A stretch of 60,827 nt of DNA from Bacillota bacterium (GCA_023443925.1 JAEZSL010000158.1:1-60827); one strand, 5' to 3'; positions 1-9,599 are shown, numbered from the stretch's first letter. Numbers and translations are program-made. Notes: a model not told the origin generated them from the sequence alone.

Positions 1-122
1 GCGGAGCTTAGATTCAAATCGGTATATTTGGAAATTGTCCGTGACCCGACAGGCTCACCGGTTTCCAGATAATTACGGATAATAGCCTGTAATATCTTCA
101 ATTTTCTTTCATCCAATTCCAT
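1..122 (-). CDS. hrcA: HrcA heat-inducible transcription repressor, N-terminal 40 codons (runs off the window)
   Basis: The visible N-terminus begins [15 protein letters not shown] and continues into [12 protein letters not shown], the winged-helix start of HrcA. HrcA represses class I heat-shock operons (hrcA-grpE-dnaK-dnaJ, groESL) by binding CIRCE. The start is ATG at 120-122, behind an AGGAGGGA-type Shine-Dalgarno. A perfect CIRCE lies just upstream (147-173), so the gene is autoregulated. It follows lepA-hemW, the usual Firmicutes order. The rest of the gene lies beyond base 1. Confidence 0.95.
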   Translation of the reverse strand, partial: MELDERKLKILQAIIRNYLETGEPVGSRTISKYTDLNLSS

Positions 123-146
123 CTAATCCCTCCTGTTTTCCGATTG

Positions 147-173
147 TTAGCACTCACTCGAATAGAGTGCTAA
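147..173 (-). promoter_or_regulatory. CIRCE operator
   Basis: Perfect match to TTAGCACTC-N9-GAGTGCTAA, located in the 5' untranslated region between the hrcA promoter and start codon. It is the binding site of HrcA and implies heat-shock control of the hrcA operon. Confidence 0.97.
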
Positions 174-184
174 TATCTTTATAC

Positions 185-227
185 ATAAAATAGCACTTAC
201 CATTTATTTTGTCAAGTGCTATTTTAT
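185..227. promoter_or_regulatory. 14-bp palindrome overlapping the hrcA promoter (CIRCE-like with wide spacer, and/or hemW terminator)
   Basis: Arms at 185-198 and 214-227 are perfectly complementary over 14 bp with a 15-nt loop. Each arm holds ATAGCACTT/AAGTGCTAT, 7 of 9 matches to a CIRCE half-site. The hrcA -35 lies at the loop edge and the -10 within the distal arm. On the minus strand it could also act as the terminator behind hemW, although the T-run is weak. The double reading is an inference. Confidence 0.5.
187..215 (-). promoter_or_regulatory. SigA promoter of hrcA
   Basis: TTGACA (210-215) and TATTTT (187-192) on the minus strand with a 17-nt spacer, placing the transcription start just upstream of CIRCE. 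Confidence 0.7.
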
Positions 228-309
228 AATTTTTATATTCCTTTTTATCATATTTTTATGACAGATCCTCATCAGACCCGGAAAGGAACGGATTAATAAA
301 TAATAGAAA

Positions 310-1473
310 TCATACCTCATCCAGCAAAAATTCGGACAAAACCCGGTTACTTAAATCAATGCCTTTATCCGTTAAGTATATTGTATCTCCTTTACAGTCA
401 ATTAATCCTTCCCCAAGGCTCTTATTTAATACGCCGCCGTATACCGACTCTATGCATGTACCGAATAAGTTCTGAAAATAGATTTTATTAATTCCTTTAC
501 TCATGCGAAGTCCCAAAAACATAAACTCTTCCATCTGCCTGTAGACGGGCAATTCTTCCTTGCTCCCCCGGATATCATGATAATCCTTTGATAACTCCAG
601 GTAATCCGATAAGGACTCGGTATTCTGATATCTGCTATTATTAAGAAGGGAAGCTGCTCCCAACCCCATTCCCAGATAATCTGTCCTTACCCAGTATGAG
701 GTATTGTGCCTGGATTCATAGCCAGGCTTTGCATAATTAGATATCTCATATCGAAAATAACCTGCTTTTTCCAATACTTCCTTTGTCCTGGCATATATGG
801 CGCGGTCCAATTCTTCATCCTGATCTTCTTCCTGGTAGCGGCTGAAAAATGGGGTTCCTTCTTCCAGAATCAGACTATAAGCAGAAATATGCTCCGGGTT
901 TAACTGTATCACCTGACTCAGGGTATCCAGCCAGTCCGTTAATGTCTGTCCCGGCAGTGCAGACATTAAATCAATGTTGATATTATGGAAGCCAATCTCC
1001 CTGGCCAGGCGGTAATTTTCCAAAAATGTTTCATAGGTATGAATCCGCCCCAGCAGTTTTAATTCCCGGTTATCAGCCGATTGAAGCCCAAAACTCAGCC
1101 GGTTGATTCCGGCCAGCTTATAAAGCTTTAGTTTATCCGGGGTCAGTGTTCCCGGATTCACTTCCATGGTAATTTCGGGCAGTCCATTTTCAAAATCTGG
1201 AATAAAAAAGACCTCCCGCACCGCATTCATTATATCAGTAATATATTCACCTTATATAGAAGAGGGAGTACCCCCTCCGATAAAAACCGTCTTCACAAGG
1301 TACTCCCCACTGATTTGCTTATAACTTTTTATTTCTGCAAGCAAAGCCTTAACATAGTTATATTTTGTTTCCTCATCCGCCGGGGCAGAAAGGAAATCAC
1401 AGTAATCACACTTCCTGACGCAAAAAGGGATATGAATATATAAACCTAACTCTTTTATTTGTCCGTCAGACAT
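310..1473 (-). pseudogene. hemW: HemW heme chaperone (radical SAM, coproporphyrinogen-oxidase-like), split by one in-frame TAA
   Basis: Radical SAM protein of the HemN/HemW family. The start codon at 1473 follows a GAGGAG site; the N-terminus contains GLYIHIPFCVRKCDYCDF with the CX3CX2C cluster motif, then FIGGGTPS. One TAA at 1252-1254 interrupts the frame right after GGGTPSSI; reading continues in the same frame (GEYITDI, then MNAVREVFF) to 310 without any shift. Total length would be about 387 codons, normal for HemW. Downstream of lepA by 19 nt, so cotranscribed. Either a recent nonsense mutation, a sequencing error, or read-through; a downstream restart would lack the iron-sulfur cluster ligands. 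Confidence 0.85.
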
Positions 1474-1492
1474 ACTCTCTCCTCTGCTGCTT

Positions 1493-3301
1493 TTATTTAT
1501 CATCCAGTTTTAACACACTCATAAAGGCTTTCTGCGGGATCTCCACATTACCTACCTGACGCATACGCTTCTTGCCTTCCTTCTGCTTTTCAAGGAGTTT
1601 TCTCTTACGGCTGATATCACCGCCGTAACATTTGGCAAGTACGTCCTTACGCATGGCCTTTACGGTTTCCCGGGCTATGATTTTACTTCCGATGGCGGCC
1701 TGGATAGGAACTTCAAAAAGCTGTCTGGGAATCTCTTCTTTTAACTTCTCACACATTTTTCTGCCTCGTTCGTATGCAGATTCTCCGTGTACTATAAAGG
1801 ACAGCGCATCCACTTCTTCCTTATTAATGAGGATATCCAGCTTAACAAGTTCTGACTGTACATAACCTTTTATCTCATAATCAAAGGAGGCATATCCTCT
1901 GGATCTGGATTTTAAGGCATCAAAAAAGTCGTAAATAATTTCATTTAAAGGAAGTTCATATTTTAATAAAGCCCTGGTGGCTTCCATATATTCCATTCCA
2001 AGATAAATACCGCGTCTTTCCTGACACAGGCTCATAATAGCACCAACAAATTCTGTGGTAACCATAATCTCCGCATTTACCATAGGCTCCTCCATAAACT
2101 CGATTTCGGAAGGATCGGGCAAATTGGAGGGATTGGTAATGTCAATTACTTGTCCGTCGGTTTTATGAACCTTATAGACAACACCGGGAGCAGTGGTTAC
2201 AATATCCAGATTATACTCTCTTTCCAGTCTCTCCTGGATGATTTCAAGATGCAGAAGACCCAGAAAACCACAGCGGAAACCAAAGCCTAAAGCAATGGAA
2301 GTTTCCGGTTCAAACTGCAAAGCGGCGTCGTTTAACTGGAGTTTTTCTAGTGCATCCCTTAAATCCGGGTATTTGGCACCATCCGCCGGATACATACCGC
2401 AGTAAACCATAGAATTTACCTTTTTATATCCGGGCAAAGGCTGTTTGCAGGGGTTATCTGCATCGGTTACCGTATCACCAACACGGGTATCCCTGACATT
2501 TTTAAGGCTAGCCGTAATATAGCCAACCATTCCCGCCGTTAATTCTTCGGAAGGTATAAACTGTCCCGCGCCAAAAGTACCAAGCTCTACCACTTCCGCC
2601 GTTGCACCGGTGGCCATCATTTTAATCTCCGTACCCTTTGTAACTTTGCCTTCCATGATACGGCAGAATATAATTACTCCCTTGTAGGAGTCATACTTGG
2701 AATCAAATATAAGAGCCTGCAGTGGCGCGTTCACATCACCTTTTGGCGGAGATATCTTACTTACGATCTGTTCCAGTACTTCTTCTATATTAATACCGAC
2801 TTTTGCGGAGATCAGAGGAGCATCCTGCGCTTCCAGTCCGATTACATCTTCAATCTCGGCCTTAACCCGTTCCGGTTCCGCACTGGGAAGATCTATTTTA
2901 TTGATAACCGGCATTATATCCAGATTATGTTCCAGTGCCAGGTAGACATTGGCCAGTGTCTGGGCTTCAATACCCTGAGCCGCATCCACTACCAGAATTG
3001 CTCCTTCACAGGCTGCAAGACTTCTGGACACTTCATAATTAAAGTCCACGTGTCCCGGTGTATCAATCAGGTTAAAAATATATTCCTCTCCGTCTTTTGC
3101 TTTATAAACCGTACGCACCGCCTGGGCTTTTATCGTAATACCTCTTTCTCGTTCCAGTTCCATATTATCCAGAACCTGGGACTGCATCTCGCGGTGGGTT
3201 AATAAACCGGTCTTTTCAATAATCCGGTCGGCTAACGTCGACTTTCCGTGATCTATATGGGCAATAATGCAAAAATTACGTATATTGCTTTGGTTTAACA
3301 T
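1493..3301 (-). CDS. lepA: Elongation factor 4 (LepA), ribosome back-translocation GTPase
   Basis: Full-length 602-aa LepA. G1 motif AHIDHGKST at about residue 14, G3 DTPGHVDF, G4 NKIDLPSA, and the characteristic C-terminal domain ending in [18 protein letters not shown]. Start ATG is preceded by AGGAGGAATTTAA. LepA binds ribosomes and remobilises stalled or incorrectly translocated complexes. Promoter at 3340-3368 and hemW directly downstream form the expected lepA-hemW unit. Confidence 0.98.
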   Translation of the reverse strand: MLNQSNIRNFCIIAHIDHGKSTLADRIIEKTGLLTHREMQSQVLDNMELERERGITIKAQAVRTVYKAKDGEEYIFNLIDTPGHVDFNYEVSRSLAACEGAILVVDAAQGIEAQTLANVYLALEHNLDIMPVINKIDLPSAEPERVKAEIEDVIGLEAQDAPLISAKVGINIEEVLEQIVSKISPPKGDVNAPLQALIFDSKYDSYKGVIIFCRIMEGKVTKGTEIKMMATGATAEVVELGTFGAGQFIPSEELTAGMVGYITASLKNVRDTRVGDTVTDADNPCKQPLPGYKKVNSMVYCGMYPADGAKYPDLRDALEKLQLNDAALQFEPETSIALGFGFRCGFLGLLHLEIIQERLEREYNLDIVTTAPGVVYKVHKTDGQVIDITNPSNLPDPSEIEFMEEPMVNAEIMVTTEFVGAIMSLCQERRGIYLGMEYMEATRALLKYELPLNEIIYDFFDALKSRSRGYASFDYEIKGYVQSELVKLDILINKEEVDALSFIVHGESAYERGRKMCEKLKEEIPRQLFEVPIQAAIGSKIIARETVKAMRKDVLAKCYGGDISRKRKLLEKQKEGKKRMRQVGNVEIPQKAFMSVLKLDDK

Positions 3302-3339
3302 TTAAATTCCTCCTGCATCGGTGAGTTATTATCTGTTGT

Positions 3340-3368
3340 ATTATAGCATAGACCTTTCCTACTTACAA
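3340..3368 (-). promoter_or_regulatory. SigA promoter of lepA-hemW
   Basis: TTGTAA (3363-3368) - 17 nt - TATAAT (3340-3345) on the minus strand; the -35 lies next to the stop codon of the upstream ligase-like gene. Confidence 0.6.
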
Positions 3369-5155
3369 GAAAAAGCGTGGGGTTTCAAACGGTAGTTAGC
3401 GGCCATTCCAAGTCCTAAGAAAACCCAGAAAGCAGGCGAGGTCTGCAGTGTCGAATCGTTAAACAGCCCGCTTATCATATAGCTTATGGTGGCCAGAAAG
3501 CATCCAAGACCCAGCTGCCATTCATATCCGCCTGATTTTATCCTGCCGTATATCTGAACGGATTGGAGGAAATAAATTAAATAAAATACAAGAAAGAGTA
3601 TTAGGGACAGGATTCCCGTCTGTATTCCGATTTGCAGATACATATTATGGGGTCTTTCTATAATTGTATAAGGCGTCTTGCAGTAATTTGCTTTACCCAC
3701 ATGATCCCCTTGCGGAAAAACTAGGGGAAAGGTATCCGGACCGGTACCAATAAGAGGATTTTTTAATAATAAAGGTATGGATCTGGACCAGATATAACCA
3801 CGGCCGGACGCAATGTGCCCGTAATTTTCAAAGCCAAAGGCAGGAACAGATACTAACTTCTCCGTTTTCCCGAAATCATTGATATAATAATAGCCCTCTT
3901 CCTTATTATAGCCGAAAATCCAGTCATAATCGTCAATCCGTACCGTTAAAATAGCCTGTCCTTCCAGGATATCTTGGGTAAACTTCATATTCTGAAAAGG
4001 AGTTACCGCCAGCTTTCCGGTATCCGGATTATAATCTCCGCTTAATTCCTCACCGGCTGCGTTCTTAAACCGGGGACTGTTATCTATACTCGAGTCTGCA
4101 AAGATTACCTGCAGTTCCTCTCCCTTGTAATTTATAACCACAAAATCTTTATCCGTATATATGGCCTCCAGGGGTTTTTCATTTTCAACATGGTTGAAGC
4201 TTTTCATGGTATCACCTAGTTTTGTGATAAAGCGGAAACTGCTGAAAGCATCCACCAGCAGGAATAATACCAAAATCAGGACAAAGCCCGCCAGGCAGGC
4301 TGATAGCATGTGTTTCAGCCTGTTGCGGTAAAAATAAGCCATAAAGGCAAAGGATACTAAAAGAGACAGAAAGCCTGTTCTGGAATAGGTCTTAAACTGG
4401 ATCAAAAACAAAATACCAAGAAGTACCCCGTAAGTAACTTTTATCTTTTTATTCTCCTCCGATATCAGCCTCACCATAAAAACAGGAATCAGCATGGATA
4501 CATACACACTTGCATAATTCGGATTAAACAGAGTTAAGGACACAGCATTGGTACTTAAGTGATTTTTGATATTACCGACATAGTCTTCCCAGTAATCTCT
4601 GGGTATAATCAATTTCTGGAACCAGTTAAAGCCAAAGACATCCTTACCGGACATCTGGAGTAAACCCAGAACTCCCAGTATTATAACCGAAAGAACTAAT
4701 ACCTTCAGGAGGTTTTTAAAATCCTCTTCGGATTGTACCATTTGATAAGTATAAGCTGCAATAATCACGTATCCTATGAGTACGAATGTATTTTCAAAGT
4801 GAGCCATACCTCCTGCCATGGAAGTATGTACATCAACAGAAAACATGGTGGAAACCACGATAAGCAGAGAATAAACCCCCAGCAGGATAAACAGCTTCAT
4901 ATTTTTAATCCGGGTACGGTACAGCATAAAATAAACTGCCAGAATAATACCCGAAACTACGGCCGTCAGAACCAGACCAAAACTCTTATAATAGGAAAAA
5001 AAATCGGAAAGCAAATCCTGCTCCGGAAACCAGGGAAACCTGTCAAAACCGCTTTCATAAACCAGCAGTCTCGTTACAAAAGGCAGTATTAGCAGAATTA
5101 CAATAACAGGAATTAATAAATCGTTAAATTCTTTTTTCTTTTTCTTTGGTCTCAT
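3359..5155 (-). CDS. O-antigen ligase / polymerase-like integral membrane protein
   Basis: 598-aa polytopic membrane protein with about ten hydrophobic helices. The motif around ERPHNMYLQIGIQTGI near residue 510 is typical of the Wzy/WaaL O-antigen ligase (PF04932) family, which joins or polymerises lipid-linked polysaccharide outside the membrane. Between the helices at about residues 310-430 lies a large hydrophilic insert, presumably an extracellular domain, longer than in classical ligases. A GGGAGGAATGGGTGG stretch precedes the ATG. In a Gram-positive-type organism the likely substrate is a cell-wall or teichoic-type glycan; this is inferred. Not part of the normal spoIIP-lepA synteny, so probably inserted. 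Confidence 0.75.
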   Translation of the reverse strand: MRPKKKKKEFNDLLIPVIVILLILPFVTRLLVYESGFDRFPWFPEQDLLSDFFSYYKSFGLVLTAVVSGIILAVYFMLYRTRIKNMKLFILLGVYSLLIVVSTMFSVDVHTSMAGGMAHFENTFVLIGYVIIAAYTYQMVQSEEDFKNLLKVLVLSVIILGVLGLLQMSGKDVFGFNWFQKLIIPRDYWEDYVGNIKNHLSTNAVSLTLFNPNYASVYVSMLIPVFMVRLISEENKKIKVTYGVLLGILFLIQFKTYSRTGFLSLLVSFAFMAYFYRNRLKHMLSACLAGFVLILVLFLLVDAFSSFRFITKLGDTMKSFNHVENEKPLEAIYTDKDFVVINYKGEELQVIFADSSIDNSPRFKNAAGEELSGDYNPDTGKLAVTPFQNMKFTQDILEGQAILTVRIDDYDWIFGYNKEEGYYYINDFGKTEKLVSVPAFGFENYGHIASGRGYIWSRSIPLLLKNPLIGTGPDTFPLVFPQGDHVGKANYCKTPYTIIERPHNMYLQIGIQTGILSLILFLVFYLIYFLQSVQIYGRIKSGGYEWQLGLGCFLATISYMISGLFNDSTLQTSPAFWVFLGLGMAANYRLKPHAFSCK

Positions 5156-5180
5156 CCACCCATTCCTCCCGGTTATCCAT

Positions 5181-5257
5181 AAAAACAGAGCATGAAAAAT
5201 GTTTTAAAAGAGTAGAGTAATTTATAAAAACTCTTTTATAACTTATTCTTCATGCTC
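5181..5257 (-). terminator. Large stem-loop terminator after the Big2 surface-protein gene
   Basis: Outer arms GAGCATGAA (5188-5196) / TTCATGCTC (5249-5257) and inner 13-bp arms (5201-5213 / 5230-5242, one mismatch) form one long imperfect hairpin followed on the minus strand by TGTTTTTA. Confidence 0.55.
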
Positions 5258-5358
5258 ATTATAATTTAGTTAAAGATGAATTTCAATTATAATCAGGTAA
5301 CTCATTACAAAGCGTGATCTGTCATATCTGCATAAGGCATTATGTAATGAAGCTTATA

Positions 5359-6516
5359 TTAATATGAAGATACCGTAATGTTGAATACGGCTGTGAAACT
5401 GCCGCAGGTTGCGGTAATCGCTGCAGTTCCTTTACTTACAGCTTCCACAACGCCGTCATTATTCACTTTCGCAACCGCTTCGTCACTGGAAGCAAAGGTG
5501 ATTGGTGTACTGGCATCAACCGGCTCTTTTAAGAGATAATCCTTCAACGAGTAGTCATTCTTATCTCCCAGGTAATAGGTTATAGCCATAGTACCGTCTG
5601 CCTCCGCATACCAGGAGTTAATCTTTAAGGCTGTAGCGGCAATTTCTTTCACGGTTACTTCAATGGTACCTACCGTTCTCTTTAATCCGTCGTATTCTTC
5701 ATAAACGGTTACCGTAGTTGTTCCAAGTCCTTTACCGGTAATATTGGTTGTGTCATATCCCCATTCATCGGTTACCGTATTAAAGGTTACAATGCTGCTG
5801 TCAGCGGCTTCATAGGAGTATACGGCTGACCAGGAGCGGTTTGATACATTTAATTTATCATAAGCATTATAAGTGGTGTTCAGTCCGAGATCCATATTCT
5901 TATATTCATCACTGATATAGGATTGGGTTACGGTTATGGCTACGGAGCCTAATTCCCTTTTTACATTTTTATAGGTTTCTGTTATGCTGACCGTGGTTTT
6001 TCCTTCTTTTAAACCAATCAGTAAGCCGTTTTTATCAACCTTTAAGATGGCAGGATCAGCCGGCACCAGCGTATATACAGCTTTAAAATTCTTGTACTGG
6101 ATCGGAGGGAGCCATCCGCTGTAAGCCTGAATCTCCAAAGTCTTGCCGGCAAGCTTGGAATTAACAACGGAAACGGATGTTGTAGAAACCTTGGTCTTCT
6201 TGCCCTTAATGGTTTCGGTAACCGTAATATCTGCCTTTCCTTTGCTGATACCGGTAATTTTTCCGTTTTTGTCTATGGTTGCAATCTTTTTGTTACTGGA
6301 AGCATAGGTATATTTTGCAGTAGATTTACCGTTCTGAATATAAAGATATTCCGGAGTGCTGTAAATACCCAGTGTCTTATTGGTAAATCCCACCTTTACT
6401 TTTGCCGCTGCCTCAGCTCTTGTTACGGTCTGAACCGACGGCAGGCAGTTAAGTACCGAAGGTGCAATAAAAATCACACATAACAGTATGGCGATTTTCT
6501 TAAAGATTTTGTTCAT
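5359..6516 (-). CDS. Secreted surface protein with bacterial Ig-like (Big2) domains
   Basis: About 385 aa. The start MNKIFKKIAI is fixed by AGGAGG eight bases upstream; a signal peptide runs to about residue 36 (cleavage near AEAAA). At least three or four repeated Ig-like units follow, each with the Big2 signature of the type ASSNKKIATIDKNGKITG then SKGKADITVT; the last ends in GTAAITATCGSFTAVFNITV. No catalytic domain or sortase motif is visible. Big2 domains act in adhesion or as spacers on the surface. Has its own promoter and terminator. Confidence 0.8.
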   Translation of the reverse strand: MNKIFKKIAILLCVIFIAPSVLNCLPSVQTVTRAEAAAKVKVGFTNKTLGIYSTPEYLYIQNGKSTAKYTYASSNKKIATIDKNGKITGISKGKADITVTETIKGKKTKVSTTSVSVVNSKLAGKTLEIQAYSGWLPPIQYKNFKAVYTLVPADPAILKVDKNGLLIGLKEGKTTVSITETYKNVKRELGSVAITVTQSYISDEYKNMDLGLNTTYNAYDKLNVSNRSWSAVYSYEAADSSIVTFNTVTDEWGYDTTNITGKGLGTTTVTVYEEYDGLKRTVGTIEVTVKEIAATALKINSWYAEADGTMAITYYLGDKNDYSLKDYLLKEPVDASTPITFASSDEAVAKVNNDGVVEAVSKGTAAITATCGSFTAVFNITVSSY

Positions 6517-6600
6517 ATAAATCCTCCTGTTTTTTTGCTCTTGATACCTCAAGAGCTTTCCCTATTATATTTCGGCCAGGACACGGCGCCGGTCATCAGA

Positions 6601-6630
6601 ATAAAATCCAAAGGCCGGAAACGATGTCAA
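6601..6630 (-). promoter_or_regulatory. Probable SigA promoter of the Big2 gene
   Basis: TTGACA (6625-6630) with TTTTAT at 6601-6606, spacer 18 nt, on the minus strand. The leader then carries a small GCTCTTGA/TCAAGAGC hairpin at 6537-6556 before the Shine-Dalgarno. Confidence 0.5.
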
Positions 6631-6833
6631 TAGCCAGTATTTGTAAACAGTGGTATTATATTACAATTTACGACAAAAGTCAATATAAAACCCTTTCATT
6701 CTCCGCTAAAATCAAGGCTTTCGTTATGTTTCCATTTGATTTTATTCGTAATAATTCCTGCAATATATATATTTTTTAAGCTGATGGTGGAGTCTATTAA
6801 ACTTAGCTATTTCAACGTTATTACTTTCACCCT

Positions 6834-8222
6834 TTAATACTCTTCACCCTTTAATACCTCATCCAACACCACCGAGAGATAATCCATGGCATTCATCGCT
6901 TCTTCCACCGTATTTTTATCGGTGCCAAGTTCAATTAAAAGGGATTTTTTACGTAAATGCTGGTTATACCTTAAATACTGCAGGTAATTCTTATACATCA
7001 GCCCCGGATATATTTCTCTCCCCATTAATTGAAGCTGAAGACTAAAGGCTAAATTATCCTGGATATACGGATTTTTCAGATTTTCAAGTTCTCCTTGGGC
7101 TTTTCGGCATAAACCGTTAAAGAACATAATCTGAGCTGTATCTTTTCCGTTTATTTTTGCCACCCGTTTATTATTCGCGCCGTCCCTGTGCAGGTCAATA
7201 ACCACTTCAATGCTGGGATTTTCATCCAGTATCTTCTGAATTCCCTCACGGGCAAAATTATATGCCAGATTCCGGTCCAGACTTCCCCCCATCAGATCAT
7301 ATTTCGTTTTATCATGGATAACATTATATCCGTACTTCTCCTCCAGCAATTCCGTCAGATAGGTACCAACACCGACCACCGTATCGGATTCTTTTCCTGC
7401 TTTGCTGTCACTGTAGCCCTCCTGGGAATGGGTATGGTAGATAAGTATCTGGGGCTTGTCGTTGGTCATTTTCATGGTCATGTCATCGCCTAACATCTTC
7501 TTTGCATCGAACAATTCATCGTTTGTTACGGTTGCCGAATCTACTATATAAAAATTATTATATAAAAACTGACGGTTTTCCAGCTGGTTCAGGGTAAAAT
7601 GCTCCCCGTTAATGGAGCCAAGGGCTTCAGCTGCAGCTTCATCATGGATGTTAGTCTCTTCACTTTCCAAATAAACCTCACCATTAATAATATCAATGGG
7701 CATAATACCGTTGTTTCCATTGGCAGGTATCGCATCATGATCCCCAAGTATACTATTTCCGTCCGGTGTATCCTCTTCACGAATGCCATTGGCAGAATCA
7801 TACATATCTATAGCTTCTAATATCCGCTGCACATATAATTCATTATTAAAAAGCAGATCGGAGTTATTTTTCAGGTATAGGGTATTGGACTGATCTTCCT
7901 CTATGAAATTATTGCCCTGATCCTCACTGGCCTGGGCTATGTAATTATTAATGGGAAAAGTACCCACCATGGTATTGAATATAAAACTTTTATTATCCTT
8001 ATCCTCACCCGCTGATACGTATCCTATGATGGGTATATGAGATTCTGTCAGATAGTTACAGGCTGCAGATACGATTTTTTCTCCAAAGGAACCGGTAAAA
8101 TTTCCTTCTTCCGGACCAAGAATACGTATGCACTTTATCAATACATTCATACTTAAAATCAAAATGATACTCCATAGTACTATATGAAACAGTTTTGCAG
8201 CCCTGTACTTATTTCTTCTCAT
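6834..8222 (-). CDS. spoIIP: Stage II sporulation protein P (SpoIIP), amidase/endopeptidase for engulfment
   Basis: 462 aa with one N-terminal membrane anchor (about residues 10-30), a linker of about 200 residues, and the C-terminal SpoIIP peptidoglycan hydrolase domain. Signature residues are in ILIYHTHSQEGYSDS, then VVIDLHRDGANN and LLIELGTDKNT, carrying the Zn-binding His/Glu residues. With SpoIID and SpoIIM it degrades septal peptidoglycan during engulfment. It is directly downstream of gpr, the standard Clostridia order, but is separated by a strong terminator and has its own sporulation-type -10. The stop region carries a 17-nt-period tandem duplication. Confidence 0.95.
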   Translation of the reverse strand: MRRNKYRAAKLFHIVLWSIILILSMNVLIKCIRILGPEEGNFTGSFGEKIVSAACNYLTESHIPIIGYVSAGEDKDNKSFIFNTMVGTFPINNYIAQASEDQGNNFIEEDQSNTLYLKNNSDLLFNNELYVQRILEAIDMYDSANGIREEDTPDGNSILGDHDAIPANGNNGIMPIDIINGEVYLESEETNIHDEAAAEALGSINGEHFTLNQLENRQFLYNNFYIVDSATVTNDELFDAKKMLGDDMTMKMTNDKPQILIYHTHSQEGYSDSKAGKESDTVVGVGTYLTELLEEKYGYNVIHDKTKYDLMGGSLDRNLAYNFAREGIQKILDENPSIEVVIDLHRDGANNKRVAKINGKDTAQIMFFNGLCRKAQGELENLKNPYIQDNLAFSLQLQLMGREIYPGLMYKNYLQYLRYNQHLRKKSLLIELGTDKNTVEEAMNAMDYLSVVLDEVLKGEEY

Positions 8223-8264
8223 AGTTTTCTCCTATCTGCAGTTAATTAAAAATCTCTACTAAAC

Positions 8265-8273
8265 TATCATATG
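8265..8273 (-). promoter_or_regulatory. SigE/SigK-type -10 element of spoIIP
   Basis: CATATGATA on the minus strand, matching CATA-NNN-TA, about 45 bases upstream of the spoIIP start. The -35 is not convincing (ATC/ATA-rich). Confidence 0.4.
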
Positions 8274-8336
8274 CTTTATTTTTCTTTATGATAACGTTTC
8301 AGACACTATTTTAAGAAATTTTTTAGACAGGCTGTT

Positions 8337-8373
8337 AAAAAAACTGGGACAGCTTCTGTTAAAGCTGTCCCAG
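8337..8373 (-). terminator. Intrinsic terminator of gpr
   Basis: 12-bp stem CTGGGACAGCTT / AAGCTGTCCCAG (8344-8355 / 8362-8373) with six-nt loop, followed on the minus strand by seven Ts. Confidence 0.9.
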
Positions 8374-8378
8374 GTCCA

Positions 8379-9320
8379 TTAAGCAAAGCATTTGTTCAGG
8401 GCTTCCGATATGGTATAACTGATACGTTTAATGGATTCATCAATATTTTTAGGTGTGACAAACATATTTCCCATGGTTTCTTCATTCAATTCGCTCATAA
8501 ACTGGTGAATTTCTCTATCTGCAAATCCCTGTTTTGTCATATACTGTTCCATGGTATCACTGACAATGGTGGCAGCATCCACAACGGTAGGAACACCCAG
8601 GGCAATGACATCCACCCCCAGACTTTCTTTATTCAAAGCCTTCCGGTTATTTCCAACACCGGAACCCGGGCTGATGCCCGTATCTGTTATCTGTACGGTT
8701 GTATTCAGTCTGTGCACGCTTCTGGCTGCCAATGCATCGATTACAATCACCAGTTTCGGCATAGTTTCCCGGATAATACCTCTTAATACTTCACTGGCTT
8801 CCATGCCGGTCTGAGCCATGACCCCCGGCGAAATAGCGCTTATATTGCCCATCTTGTGATCCTCTAAATAGTCACTTCCAAACTCTTTAATTAGATGCCT
8901 CGTAATAAATAAGTTGTCCACTACCTGCGGCCCTAGGGCATCTGGTGTAACTTCCCGGTTGCCAAGACCTGCAACCAGTATCTCCCGGTTTTCCACATCC
9001 CCGGCTAATTTCCTTATATATTTAGCGATTTCCCTGGTTATGGGTTCGTGAAAACTTTCATCCTCTTCAACAAGCTTCGGTGCTTCTATTGTAATATAAG
9101 TGCCGATGGGCTTTCCCATTGCATCCGCACCTTTCTGATCCTCTATGGTAACTGTTGTTACCCTTATATCTTTCTTCTTATCATAATCTTCCTTTAAAAT
9201 CACACCCTGTATCTCAACATTATCTTCTTCAAATGTCTCCCTTACCTCCAGGGCAAGGTCCGTTCTCGGTATTCCGCTTATGCCGCTGTTCTCATTTTTT
9301 CCATCCATACTGTGAGCCAT
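8379..9320 (-). CDS. gpr: GPR germination protease (spore protease for small acid-soluble proteins)
   Basis: 313 aa, A25 peptidase family. Shows the N-terminal propeptide region with IPRTDLALEVRE, and the conserved VAGLGNREVTPDALGP, SPGVMAQTGMEASE, VIDALAARS, DTGISPGSGVGNNR segments. GPR is made as a zymogen in the forespore and cleaves SASPs at germination. Start choice is ambiguous: ATG at 9320 has AGAAAGG only one base away, a second ATG at 9308 has it thirteen away. The long inverted repeat begins 16 bp upstream and must contain or displace the forespore promoter. Confidence 0.95.
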   Translation of the reverse strand: MAHSMDGKNENSGISGIPRTDLALEVRETFEEDNVEIQGVILKEDYDKKKDIRVTTVTIEDQKGADAMGKPIGTYITIEAPKLVEEDESFHEPITREIAKYIRKLAGDVENREILVAGLGNREVTPDALGPQVVDNLFITRHLIKEFGSDYLEDHKMGNISAISPGVMAQTGMEASEVLRGIIRETMPKLVIVIDALAARSVHRLNTTVQITDTGISPGSGVGNNRKALNKESLGVDVIALGVPTVVDAATIVSDTMEQYMTKQGFADREIHQFMSELNEETMGNMFVTPKNIDESIKRISYTISEALNKCFA

Positions 9321-9335
9321 ACCTTTCTAAATTTT

Positions 9336-9599
9336 AAAGTTGATTCGGGTGTCAAAAGGTCTCTCTACATGTATTTTATGAATACAGTGTATATATATTC
9401 AATTTTGCGTCGACCGGCCGAGGACACTGCTTATATTTTGTCAAGACTCTGGCCAAAAATCAAGCCAGCCGGCTTGATTTTTGAGATTAGAGGCTTGTAA
9501 AAAATATAGTGTTCGAGGGAAAGGCGGCTAAATTGAATATATATACGCTCGTATTCATTCAAAACACAAGATTGACCTTTTGACACTCGAATCAAAGTT
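9336..9599. repeat. 264-bp imperfect long inverted repeat, MITE-like or structured RNA
   Basis: Outer arms 9336-9361 / 9574-9599 match at 23 of 26 positions; second arms 9380-9405 / 9530-9556 match nearly perfectly with one gap; inner segment around 9416-9445 / 9494-9525 pairs more loosely; the centre is a perfect 12-bp hairpin AAAAATCAAGCC / GGCTTGATTTTT (9455-9466 / 9471-9482). No coding frame inside. Nested pairing along the full length suggests a palindromic mobile element without transposase, or a long structured transcript. It separates gpr from rpsT, whose intergenic region is normally short. Confidence 0.75.

Noticed and set aside
6537..6556. Hairpin before the Big2 gene considered as c-di-GMP riboswitch
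   Set aside because: Conserved GEMM-I core is missing; only a simple eight-bp stem is present.
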